Counted from the stretch's first letter, positions 13,833-24,983 are shown. The stretch is DNA of 64,000 bases from Siphonodentalium dalli (GCA_032622095.1 CP136066.1:9141784-9205783); one strand, 5' to 3'. Numbers and translations: made by a program. The notes: generated by a model not told the origin, from the letters alone.

Positions 13833-13941
13833 TCACATGCTGTACCCGCGCCACCGCTCGAGGACCAGCCGTCCATGCAACTGCACGTACCATCATCTGT
13901 ATAACAACAACCGTGTTCGCAATCCACTGAGTCGCATACAT
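13833..13941 (-). pseudogene. EGF exon, array copy 22, splice donor deleted
   Basis: Twin of copy 14 with the identical deletion junction, so the break predates the block duplication. Confidence 0.8.
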
Positions 13942-14497
13942 CTGGATGAGTGAATTATTGAGAAATTCGATTGGATTCTTTTCTACGTAAATGAATGGGA
14001 ACAATGACTATCGAAGTGTCAAGACTTTTCTGATGAATACACTCATATATACCGGTAGCTGTACAAGACATCGCGATAATATAACTCTTCCACATAGCGT
14101 TTCAAGAGTGCGTTATAATGTTAATTGTTAGATGGTCAATTGATGGCGCCGGCAAATAAGATACTGCTCTAATTTTATTGCACCGCTATTATATTTCTAT
14201 ATTTCGCTAACATTTAGCCAATGGACTTTTACAATTCCACGGTTCTATCTCATAACTTGGTGAGGGTGTTTTCTAATGTCAATCGTTAGATTGTCCCGTG
14301 ACAGCTCTGGCAAATTAGAATCTACTCTAATACGGTTGAGAAATCGAGTGGTTAATACTGACTGAAAGCATTTATTTGATGCAATTTAACAATTCCGCAG
14401 GCGTAAACTGATGAGCGTACTAATATTTCAGGGCAGTTTTTATAATGCAAAATGTCAGTTGGTGTGTGACGTTGATTTTCGTCAATGATGGGCTTAC

Positions 14498-14611
14498 TAG
14501 TGTCACATGCTGTACCCGCGCCTCCGCTCGAGGACCAGCCATCCATGCAACTGCACGTACCATCATCTGTATCACAACAACCGTGTTCGCAATCCACTGA
14601 CTCGCATACAT
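14498..14611 (-). CDS. EGF exon, array copy 23
   Basis: Twin of copy 15. Confidence 0.87.
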
Positions 14612-15152
14612 CTGGATGAGTGAATTATTGAGATATTAGATTGGATTCTTTCCTACGTAAATGAATGGGAACAATGACTATCAAATTGTCAAGACTTTTA
14701 TCATGAATACACTCATATATAGCTTCACAAGACATCGCGATAATATAGCTCTTCCACATAGCGTTTCAAGAGTGCGTTATAATGTTAATTGTTAGATGGT
14801 CCATTAATGGCGCCGGCAAATAAGAAACTGCTCTAATTTTATTCCACTGCTATTATATTTCGCTAACATTTAGCCAAGGGACTTTTCAATTCCACGGTTC
14901 TATCTCATAACTTGGTGAGGGTGTTTTCTAATGTCAAACGTTAGATTGTCCCGTGACAGCTCTGGAAAATTAGAACCTACAATAATATGGTTGAGAAATC
15001 GAGTGGTTAGTACTGCCTGAAAGCATTTATTTGATGCAATTTAACAATTCCGCAGGCGTAAAATGGTCAGCGTACATATACTTCAGGGCAGTTTTAATAA
15101 TGCAAAATGTCAGTTGGTGTTTGACGTTGATTTTCGTCAATGATGTACTTAC

Positions 15153-15266
15153 TGGTGTCACATGCTGTACCCGCGCCTCCGCTCGAGGACCAGCCGACCA
15201 TGCAACTGCACGTACCATCATCTGTATCACAACAACCGTGTTCGCAATCCACTGACTCGCATACAT
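15153..15266 (-). CDS. EGF exon, array copy 24
   Basis: Twin of copy 16, carrying the same Asp24-to-Val change. Confidence 0.86.
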
Positions 15267-15804
15267 CTGGATGATTGAATTATTGAGATATTAGATTGGA
15301 TTCTTTCCTACGTAAATGAATGGGAATAATGCATATCGAATTGTCATGACTTTTCGGATGAATAAATTCATATATAGCTTTACGATCGCGATATTATATC
15401 TCATCCACATAGCGTCCCGAGAGTGCGTTATCATGTTAATTGTTAGATGGTCCATTGGTGGCGCCGGCAGATAAGATACTGCTCTAATTTTATTGCACCG
15501 CTATTATATTTCGCTAACATTTAGCCAATGGACTTTTACAATTCCACGATTCTATCTTATAACTAGGTAAGTGTGTTTTCTAATGTCAATCGTTTGATTG
15601 TACCGTGACAGCTCTGGACAATTAGAACCTACAATAATATGGTTGAGAAATCGAGTGGTTAGTACTGCCTGAAAGCATTTATTTGATGCAATTTAACAAT
15701 TCCGCAGGCGTAAAATGGTGAGCGTACATATACTTCAGGGCAGTTTTTATAATGCAAAATGTCAATTGGTGTTTGACGTTGATTTTCGTCAATGATGTAC
15801 TTAC

Positions 15805-15918
15805 TGGTGTCACATGCTGTACCAGCGCCACCGCTCGAGGACCAGCCGTCCATGCAACTGCACGTACTATCATCTGTATCACAACAACCGTGCTCGCAAT
15901 CCACTGACTCGCATACAT
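15805..15918 (-). CDS. EGF exon, array copy 25
   Basis: Gly18 is changed to Ser (T-D-D-S-T-C), unique. This unit lies just after the duplicated block and is diverged in the exon and intron. Confidence 0.86.
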
Positions 15919-16460
15919 CTGGATGAGTGAATTATTGAGATATTAGATTGGATTCTTTCCTACGTAAATGAATGGGAATAATGCATATCGAATTGTCAAG
16001 ACTTTTCAGATGAATACATTCATATCAATATTTACAAGACATCGCGATATTATATCTCATCCACATAGCGTCCCAAGAGTGAGTTATCATGTTAATTGTT
16101 AAATGGTCCATTGATGGCGCCGGCAAATAAGATACTGCTCTAATTTTATTGCACCGCTATTATATTTCGCTAACATTTAGCCAATGGACTTTTACAATTC
16201 CACGGTTCTATCTTATAACTTGGTAAGTATGTTTTCTAATGTCAATTGTTAGATTGTCCCGTGACAACTCTGGAAAATTAGAACCTACAATAATATGGTT
16301 GAGAAATCGAGTGGTTAGTACTGCCTGAAAGCATTTATTTGATGCAATTTTACAATTCCGCAGGCGTAAAATGGTGAGCGTACATATACTTCAGGGCAGT
16401 TTTTATAATGCAAAATGTCAGTTGGTGTGTGACGTTGATTTTCGTCAATGATGTGCTTAC

Positions 16461-16574
16461 TGGTGTCACATGCTGTACCCGCGCCACCGCTCGAGGACCA
16501 GCCGTCCATGCAACTGCACGTACCATCATCTGTATCACAACAACCGTGTTCGCAATCCACTGACTCGCATACAT
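16461..16574 (-). CDS. EGF exon, array copy 26
   Basis: Consensus protein. First exon on the low-coordinate side of the two-exon higher-order repeat. Confidence 0.87.
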
Positions 16575-17116
16575 CTGGATGAGTGAATTATTGAGATATT
16601 AGATTGGATTCTTTCCTAAGTAAATGAATGGGAACAATGACTATTGAATTGTCAAGACTTTTCTGATGAATACATTCATATATAGCTTTACAAGACATCT
16701 CAATATTATAGCTCATCCACATAGCGTCCCATGAGTGCGTTATCATGTTAATTGTTAGATGGTCCATTGATGGCGCCGGCAAATAAGATACTGCTCTAAT
16801 TTTATTGCACCGCTATTATATTTCGCTAACATTTAGCCAATGGACTTTTACAATTCCACGGTTCTATCTCATAACTTGGTGAGGGTGTTTTCTAATGTCA
16901 ATCGTTAGATTGTCCCGAGACAGCTCTGGCAAATTAGAACCTACTCTAATACGGTTGAGAACTCGAGTGGTTAATACTGACTGAAAGCATTTATTTGATG
17001 CAATTTAACAATTCCGCAGGCGTAAAATGGTGAGCGTACTAATACTTCAGAGCAGTATTTATAATGCAAAATATCAGTCAGTGTGTGACGTTGATTTTCG
17101 TCAATGATGTGTTTAC

Positions 17117-17230
17117 TGGTGTCACATGCTGTACCCGCGCCACCGCTCGAGGACCAGCCGTCCATGCAACTGCACGTACCATCATCTGTATAACAACAAC
17201 CGTGTTCGCAATCCACTGAGTCGCATACAT
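17117..17230 (-). CDS. EGF exon, array copy 27 (type A)
   Basis: Type A of the two-exon repeat: Asp14 to Tyr (C-C-Y-T-D-D) and Glu4 to Asp. The donor is GTAAAC. Confidence 0.86.
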
Positions 17231-17786
17231 CTGGATGAGTGAATTATTGAGAAATTCGATTGGATTCTTTTCTACGTAAATGAATGGGAACAATGACTAT
17301 CGAAGTGTCAAGACTTTTCTGATGAATACACTCATATATACCGGTAGCTGTACAAGACATCGCGATAATATAACTCTTCCACATAGCGTTTCAAGAGTGC
17401 GTTATAATGTTAATTGTTAGATGGTCAATTGATGGCGCCGGCAAATAAGATACTGCTCTAATTTTATTGCACCGCTATTATATTTCTATATTTCGCTAAC
17501 ATTTAGCCAATGGACTTTTACAATTCCACGGTTCTATCTCATAACTTGGTGAGGGTGTTTTCTAATGTCAATCGTTAGATTGTCCCGTGACAGCTCTGGC
17601 AAATTAGAATCTACTCTAATACGGTTGAGAAATCGAGTGGTTAATACGGACTGAAAGCATTTATTTGATGCAATTTAACAATTCCGCAGGCTTAAAATGG
17701 TGAGCGTACTAATACTTCAGGGCAGTTTTTATAATGCAAAATGTCAGTTGGTGTGTGACGTTGATTTTCGTCAATGATGTGCTTAC

Positions 17787-17900
17787 TGGTGTCACATGCT
17801 GTACCCGCGCCTCCGCTCGAGGACCAGCCGTCCATGCAACTGCACGTACCATCATCTGTATCACAACAACCGTGTTGGCAATCCACTGACTCGCATACAT
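17787..17900 (-). CDS. EGF exon, array copy 28 (type B)
   Basis: Type B: Glu9 to Gln (D-C-Q-H-G). The intron just upstream has lost its in-frame stop (gaatgtttgag instead of gaattattgag), so an open frame of 138 codons runs from 18108 through intron and exon. A retained intron would add sequence here rather than truncate. Confidence 0.84.
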
Positions 17901-18442
17901 CTGGATGAGTGAATGTTTGAGATATTAGATTGGATTCTTTCCTAAGTAAATGAATGGGAACAATGACTATTGAATTGTCAAGACTTTTCTGATGAATACA
18001 TTCATATATAGCTTTACAAGACATCTCAATATTATAGCTCATCCACATAGCGTCCCATGAGTGCGTTATCATGTTAATTGTTAGATGGTCCATTGATGGC
18101 GCCGGCAAATAAGATACTGCTCTAATTTTATTGCACCGCTATTATATTTCGCTAACATTTAGCCAATGGACTTTTACAATTCCACGGTTCTATCTCATAA
18201 CTTGGTGAGGGTGTTTTCTAATGTCAATCGTTAGATTGTCCCGAGACAGCTCTGGCAAATTAGAACCTACTCTAATACGGTTGAGAACTCGAGTGGTTAA
18301 TACTGACTGAAAGCGTTTATTTGATGCAATTTAACAATTCCGAAGGCGTAAAATGGTGAGCGTACTAATACTTCAGGGCAGTATTTATAATGCAAAATGT
18401 CAGTCGGTGTGTGACGTTGATTTTCGTCAATGATGTGTTTAC

Positions 18443-18556
18443 TGGTGTCACATGCTGTACCCGCGCCACCGCTCGAGGACCAGCCGTCCATGCAACTGCA
18501 CGTACCATCATCTGTATAACAACAACCGTGTTCGCAATCCACTGAGTCGCATACAT
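18443..18556 (-). CDS. EGF exon, array copy 29 (type A)
   Basis: Type A (Tyr14, Asp4), donor GTAAAC. Confidence 0.86.
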
Positions 18557-19112
18557 CTGGATGAGTGAATTATTGAGAAATTCGATTGGATTCTTTTCTA
18601 CGTAAATGAATGGGAACAATGACTATCGAAGTGTCAAGACTTTTCTGATGAATACACTCATATATACCGGTAGCTGTACAAGACATCGCGATAATATAGC
18701 TCTTCCACATAGCGTTTCAAGAGTGCGTTATAATGTTAATAGTTAGATGGTCAATTGATGGCGCCGGCAAATAAGATACTGCTCTAATTTTATTGCACCG
18801 CTATTATATTTCTATATTTCGCTAACATTTAGCCATTGGACTTTTACAATTCCACGGTTCTATCTCATAACTTGGTGAGGGTGGTTTCTAATGTCAATCG
18901 TTAGATTGTCCCGTGACAGCTCTGGCAAATTAGAATCTACTCTAATACGGTTGAGAAATCGAGTGGTTAATACGGACTGAAAGCATTTATTTGATGCAAT
19001 TTAACAATTCCGCAGGCTTAAAATGGTGAGCGTACTAATACTTCAGGGCAGTTTTTATAATGCAAAATGTCAGTTGGTGTGTGACGTTGATTTTCGTCAA
19101 TGGTGTGCTTAC

Positions 19113-19226
19113 TGGTGTCACATGCTGTACCCGCGCCTCCGCTCGAGGACCAGCCGTCCATGCAACTGCACGTACCATCATCTGTATCACAACAACCGTG
19201 TTGGCAATCCACTGACTCGCATACAT
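19113..19226 (-). CDS. EGF exon, array copy 30 (type B)
   Basis: Type B (Gln9) with the open upstream intron frame running from 19434. Confidence 0.84.
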
Positions 19227-19768
19227 CTGGATGAGTGAATGTTTGAGATATTAGATTGGATTCTTTCCTAAGTAAATGAATGGGAACAATGACTATTGAA
19301 TTGTCAAGACTTTTCTGATGAATACATTCATATATAGATCTACAAGACATCTCAATATTAGAGCTCATCCACATAGCGTCCCATGAGTGTGTTATCATGT
19401 TAATTGTTAGATGGTCCATTGATGGCGCCGGCAAATAAGATACTGCTCTAATTTTATTGCACCGCTATTATATTTCGCTAACATTTAGCCAATGGACTTT
19501 TACAATTCCACGGTTCTATCTCATAACTTGGTGAGGGTGTTTTCTAATGTCAATCGTTAGATTGTCCCGAGACAGCTCTGGCAAATTAGAACCTACTCTA
19601 ATACGGTTGAGAACTCGAGTGGTTAATACTGACTGAAAGCATTTATTTGATGCAATTTAACAATTCCGCAGGCGTAAAATGGTGAGCGTACTAATACTTC
19701 AGGGCAGTATTTATAATGCAAAATGTCAGTCGGTGTGTGACGTTGATTTTCGTCAATGATGTGTTTAC

Positions 19769-19882
19769 TGGTGTCACATGCTGTACCCGCGCCACCGCTC
19801 GAGGACCAGCCGTCCATGCAACTGCACGTACCATCATCTGTATAACAACAACCGTGTTCGCAATCCACTGAGTCGCATACAT
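19769..19882 (-). CDS. EGF exon, array copy 31 (type A)
   Basis: Type A (Tyr14, Asp4), donor GTAAAC. Confidence 0.86.
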
Positions 19883-20437
19883 CTGGATGAGTGAATTATT
19901 GAGAAATTCGATTGGATTCTTTTCTACGTAAATGAATGGGAACAATGACTATCGAAGTGTCAAGACTTTTCTGATGAATACACTCATATATACCGGTAGC
20001 TGTACAAGACATCGCGATAATATAGCTCTTCCACATAGCGTTTCAAGAGTGCGTTATAATGTTAATAGTTAGATGGTCAATTGATGGCGCCGGCAAATAA
20101 GATACTGCTCTAATTTTATTGCACCGCTATTATATTTCTATATTTCGCTAACATTTAGCAATGGACTTTTACAATTCCACGGTTCTATCTCATAACTTGG
20201 TGAGGGTGGTTTCTAATGTCAATCGTTAGATTGTCCCGTGACAGCTCTGGCAAATTAGAATCTACTCTAATACGGTTGAGAAATCGAGTGGTTAATACGG
20301 ACTGAAAGCATTTATTTGATGCAATTTAACAATTCCGCAGGCTTAAAATGGTGAGCGTACTAATACTTCAGGGCAGTTTTTATAATGCAAAATGTCAGTT
20401 GGTGTGTGACGTTGATTTTCGTCAATGGTGTGCTTAC

Positions 20438-20551
20438 TGGTGTCACATGCTGTACCCGCGCCTCCGCTCGAGGACCAGCCGTCCATGCAACTGCACGTAC
20501 CATCATCTGTATCACAACAACCGTGTTGGCAATCCACTGACTCGCATACAT
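20438..20551 (-). CDS. EGF exon, array copy 32 (type B)
   Basis: Type B (Gln9), open upstream intron frame from 20759. Confidence 0.84.
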
Positions 20552-21093
20552 CTGGATGAGTGAATGTTTGAGATATTAGATTGGATTCTTTCCTAAGTAA
20601 ATGAATGGGAACAATGACTATTGAATTGTCAAGACTTTTCTGATGAATACATTCATATATAGATCTACAAGACATCTCAATATTAGAGCTCATCCACATA
20701 GCGTCCCATGAGTGTGTTATCATGTTAATTGTTAGATGGTCCATTGATGGCGCCGGCAAATAAGATACTGCTCTAATTTTATTGCACCGCTATTATATTT
20801 CGCTAACATTTAGCCAATGGACTTTTACAATTCCACGGTTCTATCTCATAACTTGGTGAGGGTGTTTTCTAATGTCAATCGATAGATTGTCCCGAGACAG
20901 CTCTGGCAAATTAGAACCTACTCTAATACGGTTGAGAACTCGAGTGGTTAATACTGACTGAAAGAATTTATTTGATGCAATTTAACAATTCCGCAGGCGT
21001 AAAATGGTGAGCGTACTAATACTTCAGGGCAGTATTTATAATGCAAAATGTCAGTCGGTGTGTGACGTTGATTTTCGTCAATGATGTGTTTAC

Positions 21094-21207
21094 TGGTGTC
21101 ACATGCTGTACCCGCGCCACCGCTCGAGGACCAGCCGTCCATGCAACTGCACGTACCATCATCTGTATAACAACAACCGTGTTCGCAATCCACTGAGTCG
21201 CATACAT
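21094..21207 (-). CDS. EGF exon, array copy 33 (type A), 5'-most array exon
   Basis: Type A (Tyr14, Asp4). It is first in transcript order within the array. Its upstream intron follows the array consensus to about 21540 and then changes to unrelated sequence, which marks the array edge. Confidence 0.86.
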
Positions 21208-21540
21208 CTGGATGAGTGAATTATTGAGAAATTCGATTGGATTCTTTTCTACGTAAATGAATGGGAACAATGACTATCGAAGTGTCAAGACTTTTCTGAT
21301 GAATACACTCGTATATACCGGTAGCTGTACAAGACATCGCGATATTGCAGCTCGTCCACATAGCGTCCCAAGAGTGCGTTATCATGTTAATTGTTAGATG
21401 GTCCATTGGTGGCGCCGGCAAATAAGATACTGCTCTAATTTTATTGCACCGCTATTATTGTTCGCTAACATTTAACCAAGGGACTTTTACAATTCCACGG
21501 TTCTATCTCATAACTTGGTAAGGGTGCTTTCTAATGTCAA

Positions 21541-21761
21541 TCAATGGTATAACAATGTAATTTTAGCTCATACTGACAACAGAATAAAAAGGACGACAAT
21601 TGCTATTATTTTATCAATCAACATTTCGAAGAGAGCTCTCCGATGAATGGCAACAAGCCATATTTCCGACTAAATCCTGAAAGTTAACCATTATTCTGCT
21701 GTGGTTAAGGGGTCGATTACTGTAGTTCTCAATTGCGATCTGTGAGATATCCAATACTAAC
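21541..21761. other. Array edge: intron with two repeat scraps
   Basis: Leaving the array, 21635-21675 matches the inner edge of the 42-47 kb inverted-repeat arms (ccgatgaatgg, then aacaagccatattt). 21685-21720 matches one arm of the hairpin family at 35.1 kb (ttctgctgtggttaag). No exon is seen. Confidence 0.5.
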
Positions 21762-21866
21762 TTGTGTCACAACCGGTAGCTGGTGAGCTATATCCGGGGA
21801 AACAGGTGCAGTCCCCGGTCACATAATCACACCACCCATTCCCGCAGTCCACTCCGTCACATACAT
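21762..21866 (-). CDS. Single EGF exon with six cysteines
   Basis: The exon is 105 bp, phase 1-1, acceptor ttgttacag, donor GTTAGT. The 35-residue module is N-V-C-D-G-V-D-C-G-N-G-W-C-D-Y-V-T-G-D-C, then T-C-F-P-G-Y, with the last Cys at 33. It has the six cysteines of a standard EGF domain and Trp where the array modules have the extra Cys12. It lies about 555 bp upstream of array copy 33 on the same strand, so it is probably the preceding exon of the gene. Confidence 0.85.
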
Positions 21867-22431
21867 CTGTAACAATATAATTACATGCCGATTGCATTAA
21901 AAAATATGCTGCAACAATTAAATGCAACAATCAAAGATGTCCCGACTGTGTGGTAGATCGTCAATAGAGTGACCTCCCATAGCTCACAATCCACAACCTC
22001 ACTCAGCACATTCCTACTCGACTTTCAATGAACATCCCACTGATAAGAGAGATCCAAACCATCGAGTAACCAATAAGCGATTTATCTAGACGTATACCCT
22101 CCATGCATATAATCCAGTTCAATGCAAGCATTATATGATACATAATTATATAGCCGTGCATTGTACAAGAAATCTTGACCGCCTATCGTAACATCTTTTC
22201 ATCTTTAAGGGGGTGGCAGTAAGACAGTCTAGCCTGACTATGCCACCCCCTCGAATATACAATACAATATTTGTCAAATGTATTATGCATTAATATGTGT
22301 ATATTGAAATAAAATATCCTATCATATTTAGATATAGATAAAGCAGTTGTTTAATAATGAGAATGTGTTTTCAATACCACCAGATCAATAATGTTATGTT
22401 GCCACAACCAGTTTCTATTAACTCTATCATG
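21867..22431. other. Intron-like sequence, no gene seen
   Basis: AT-rich sequence with short direct repeats near 22350 and 22530 (gagaatgtgttt followed by caataccatc) but no supported exon. Confidence 0.4.
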
Positions 22432-22475
22432 GATAGCATTTGCACTCTACGGTCACGGGGTCACACCACTCATTA
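22432..22475 (-). pseudogene. Decayed EGF exon
   Basis: The minus strand reads N-E-W-C-D-P-V-T-V-E-C-K-C-Y, matching the middle of the six-Cys modules (N-G-W-C-D-x-V-T-G-x-C-x-C). The first half of the module and the flanking splice sites are eroded. The flank at 22611-22800 also matches the flank of the 49270 exon, so this is an old copy of that whole unit. Confidence 0.7.
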
Positions 22476-22610
22476 TCACATATTTGCAATAACATCATAT
22501 TTGCGTAGAAATAATGTATTTTTTGTTAAATAATGAGAATGTGTTTACAATACCATCGGACCAATAGTGGTATCTTGCCAGAAACCTTCTCACGTTAATA
22601 CTTGACGCAG

Positions 22611-22800
22611 TGTACGAATTTTGGTCTGAAATTTCCAACTGGTGTTGTATGAGGTATAAAATGTATACAAACATGTATTGAACATTTTAATAAATGTTAG
22701 GGTGAGACATCACGTCCTTGGCAGCGGCCATCACACGAGAGACCGACGAGAGGCCCACGAGAGAAAAGTTTTAGTTTTGAAATGGTCAGGCACTAAATAT
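22611..22800. repeat. Diverged copy of the intron module beside the 49270 exon
   Basis: Shares ccaactggtgttgt, tccttggcagcggcc, a gagagac block and taaatataactTcgt-type motifs with 49490-49670 and 48650-48960. Confidence 0.65.
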
Positions 22801-22816
22801 AACTTCGTTGCATAAA

Positions 22817-22886
22817 CCCGTTTATTATATGATCATAACCCGTTTATTATATGATCATAACCCGTGTATTATATAATCATAACCTT
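22817..22886. repeat. Short minisatellite (about 23 bp, 3 copies)
   Basis: The motif cccgtttattatatgatcat is repeated three times with small changes. Confidence 0.8.
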
Positions 22887-23180
22887 TCTTCTAAAATTCC
22901 TATACTAAATCATACGGAATTGTAGTTGATAAATCACGATATCTACTGGATTGTGTTCTGAATAGGCAAGAAGGGTTAATAACAAGTCACGCGACGTCAT
23001 GAGTTATTAATAGGAATTGTAAATCCCTGGGTTTTTCCAATGATATTTAAAGTATCTACGTTGTTGTGCATTTGATGGATCCATTTACACACATATATAT
23101 GATCAGGTGTTTCGGGCATAATGGGGCTTGATAACATTGGTAGATCATATAATAAAACACTTGTTGCATTGTTTCGAGGT

Positions 23181-23278
23181 TGACATGAGGATTTATCAAC
23201 CATTGGAAGTTAATATTCACATCGGTCTGCGGCCTCGGTGAATATTAACTTCCTCGGGTTGATAAATCTGCATGTCAA
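23181..23278. repeat. Hairpin / foldback element
   Basis: The arms tgacatgaggatttatcaac and the inverted gttgataaatctgcatgtca flank a second inner stem (gaagttaatattcac / gtgaatattaacttc). Nearly perfect palindrome of about 98 bp. Confidence 0.8.
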
Positions 23279-23383
23279 ACTCCAAACATTGCAATAAATG
23301 TATAATACAAGACGAGCTCTGATTGTTCACTAGTACGTACATGTTATCGAGATATTCCACAGTGTACCACAACACAGGAGGTA

Positions 23384-23935
23384 TAATCAGTGGAATGCAG
23401 CCAACGCCTCGAACTTTCAGAACACTCTTAACTACATGTGAATTGGTTAATATCATGCTTTATTGTGAGCTCAACAATAGATTATAGAAGAAATCGCTGA
23501 CAGATAATAATCGTTACCCACCGTTAGCAGCGAAGAGATAGAAAATTACACATTCATTGTAGCTTTGACTTCTATGACGTAACTGAATTTTGTAAATAAT
23601 TATCATCGAACTTTAAAATATGAACCATATATATATAGTAGCATTAGTATACTTCAATTATTAAGTATTATATTTGAACGTGACCCGGTTGTAATTGGTA
23701 TAAGCACAGCACGCGTAAAATAAAAATTAAATCTAGCATTTAAGTGGATACCGAACAATAATCAGTGCAATGTTGCCAACGCCTCGAACTTTCAGAACGC
23801 TCTTAACTACATGTGAATTGGTTAATAATCTCATTCGTGCTCGTGGCAAACCACTCGCGATAAATAGACAGCTGTCTCTCGGTCACTCATGAGATCATTT
23901 TCGGTATCCACTCAACGACACTAGATATAATATAA
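23384..23935. repeat. Direct repeats and a small inverted-repeat element
   Basis: A segment of about 62 bp (ccaacgcctcgaactttcag onward) occurs at 23400 and again at 23770. The second copy lies between inverted ends (agtggataccgaa near 23742, ttcggtatccact near 23899). Confidence 0.6.
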
Positions 23936-24527
23936 TGTGACGACACACATTCTCAAGTTCCAATACTCAACATTGATGTCCATTAAATATTTTATTTGGA
24001 AATTTTATTTCGCTTGATCACACGCATGTGATATTGCTAATTAGGTTTTAAAAGGGCAACTGGCATTCGGGGACCTCTATGTGTGCCTTCACATTTCTAA
24101 ATTCTTTAGATTATCACCGACCTCACTAACACTTGAAACTTGAAAATGTCAGAACTCGACTGCATGCGTGTGATATGACGTAAACACTGTAATATTGTGA
24201 TTGGAATAACATTTGCATGCATATTTATATAACATGTATATATTTGTCATTTGTATATATGCTCTCCTAAATTGAGGAGGTTAACAATAAACGACTAACT
24301 ACAGTATAGACTGAAGAAGGAGAAATATAATGGCTACCTGCTAATACTGAATTTTTATTTCAGATAGGACAAACATAAGTCTTATTTGCAAAATGTTGCC
24401 AGAGAGGTAACGAAAAGGGATCGCCGTTCAATAGTGACTCCATGTTTCATGTTACAGTTCGAAGAGAAGAACTGCTTGGTGGGAAATCATACCACTCAGA
24501 GATAAACACTGAGCTGTTGCGTATAAG

Positions 24528-24983
24528 TGACCCGCCATAAATAATCCAGTCGTCAGTCGGGATTTGTTTTACCGTGTGCCAATGCATTCTCTTATATATG
24601 CGAGTCGACCATATGTCGCCTCGCATATATAAGAGAATGTATCGGCCTAACAATTTTTTACAATTTTAATAATGTTTTTTGTATTCTTTAACAATTTTAT
24701 AATTTCACCCATACAGAGCCCCAGACAAACATGAGCAGACGACACTCTTCTGTATGCTTCTATATATGTGTGGGGCTCCCTGCAGGGTAATGGATGTTTT
24801 TTTATTTAATGTCCTAAAAATTGTAAGAAACATTTATTTTAAAAAATGATAAAAAATTGTTAGGCCAATGCATTCTCTTATATATGCGAGGCGACCTATG
24901 GTCGACTCGCATATATAAGAGAATGCATTGGCACAGGGTAAAAAAAATCCCGACTTACGACTGGATTTGATATGGCGGGTCAC
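24528..24983. mobile_element. Palindrome-cored MITE (family P), full-length copy
   Basis: The terminal inverted repeats begin gtgacccgccat and continue as aatccagtcg, then tcgggatt and a T-rich run to cctgtgcc. Next to each end sits a hairpin with 25-base arms, caatgcattctcttatatat plus gcgag, around a ccata loop. The centre holds an agagcccc/ggggctcc foldback. There is no coding capacity. Other copies or parts occur at 26.9, 32.6, 36.3, 42.9 and 46.5 kb. Confidence 0.8.

Larger units (their letters stand above)
5371..15764. repeat. 5129-bp tandem duplication of an eight-exon block
   Basis: From about 5371 to about 10635 the sequence recurs 5129 bp further on. All private variants I checked match: gattctcc, ggcgcccgc, the donor deletion of copy 14 and the D24V change of copy 16. 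The left edge is near 5365, where several mismatches begin. The right edge is the first mismatch near 15765 (gtcaattgg versus gtcagttgg). The event is either very recent or an assembly duplication. Confidence 0.9.
16575..21207. repeat. 1326-bp two-exon higher-order repeat, about 3.5 copies
   Basis: Type A and type B units alternate with exon spacings of 656 and 669-670 bp. Each A-B pair spans 1325-1326 bp. Copies share private motifs such as accggtagctgtac and ttctatatttcgc in the introns and the loss of the intron stop before type B. Confidence 0.88.
1..21540 (-). repeat. Tandem array of EGF-module exon units (33 copies seen)
   Basis: Units of about 655 bp repeat head to tail. Read on the minus strand, each has an acceptor (tcactcatccag), a 114-bp exon and a donor (GTAAGC, GTAAGT or GTATGT), then about 541 bp of intron. 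The exon starts with two bases that finish a codon and ends with one base that starts the next, so it is phase 1-1 and joining any number of copies keeps frame; the junction codon is AAT (Asn). The 38-residue product reads N-V-C-E-S-V-D-C-E-H-G-C-C-D-T-D-D-G-T-C-S-C-M-D-G-W and then a Ser/Gly-rich loop up to the last Cys at 36. Cys lie at 3, 8, 12, 13, 20, 22 and 36. The C-x-C plus G-W pattern is that of EGF-like domains of secreted or cell-surface proteins. No exon copy has a stop. The array continues past position 1. The host gene is unknown; an extracellular multi-EGF protein is inferred. Confidence 0.9.

Noticed and set aside
212-20551. Repeated 63-79 codon ORFs beginning M-Y-A-S-Q-W-I-A
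   Set aside because: Shifted-frame shadow of the EGF exon; the ATG is formed by the first exon bases and no Cys pattern results.
144-21193. Repeated 75-81 codon minus-strand ORFs beginning V/M-D-C-E-H-G-C-C and ending in intron sequence
   Set aside because: They are exon reading frames that run past the donor into the intron; most begin at GTG, not ATG. The real coding unit is the 114-bp exon.
1-21540. A CRISPR-like array
   Set aside because: Units are 655 bp, contain spliced coding exons, and repeats and spacers are both conserved; the DNA is eukaryotic.
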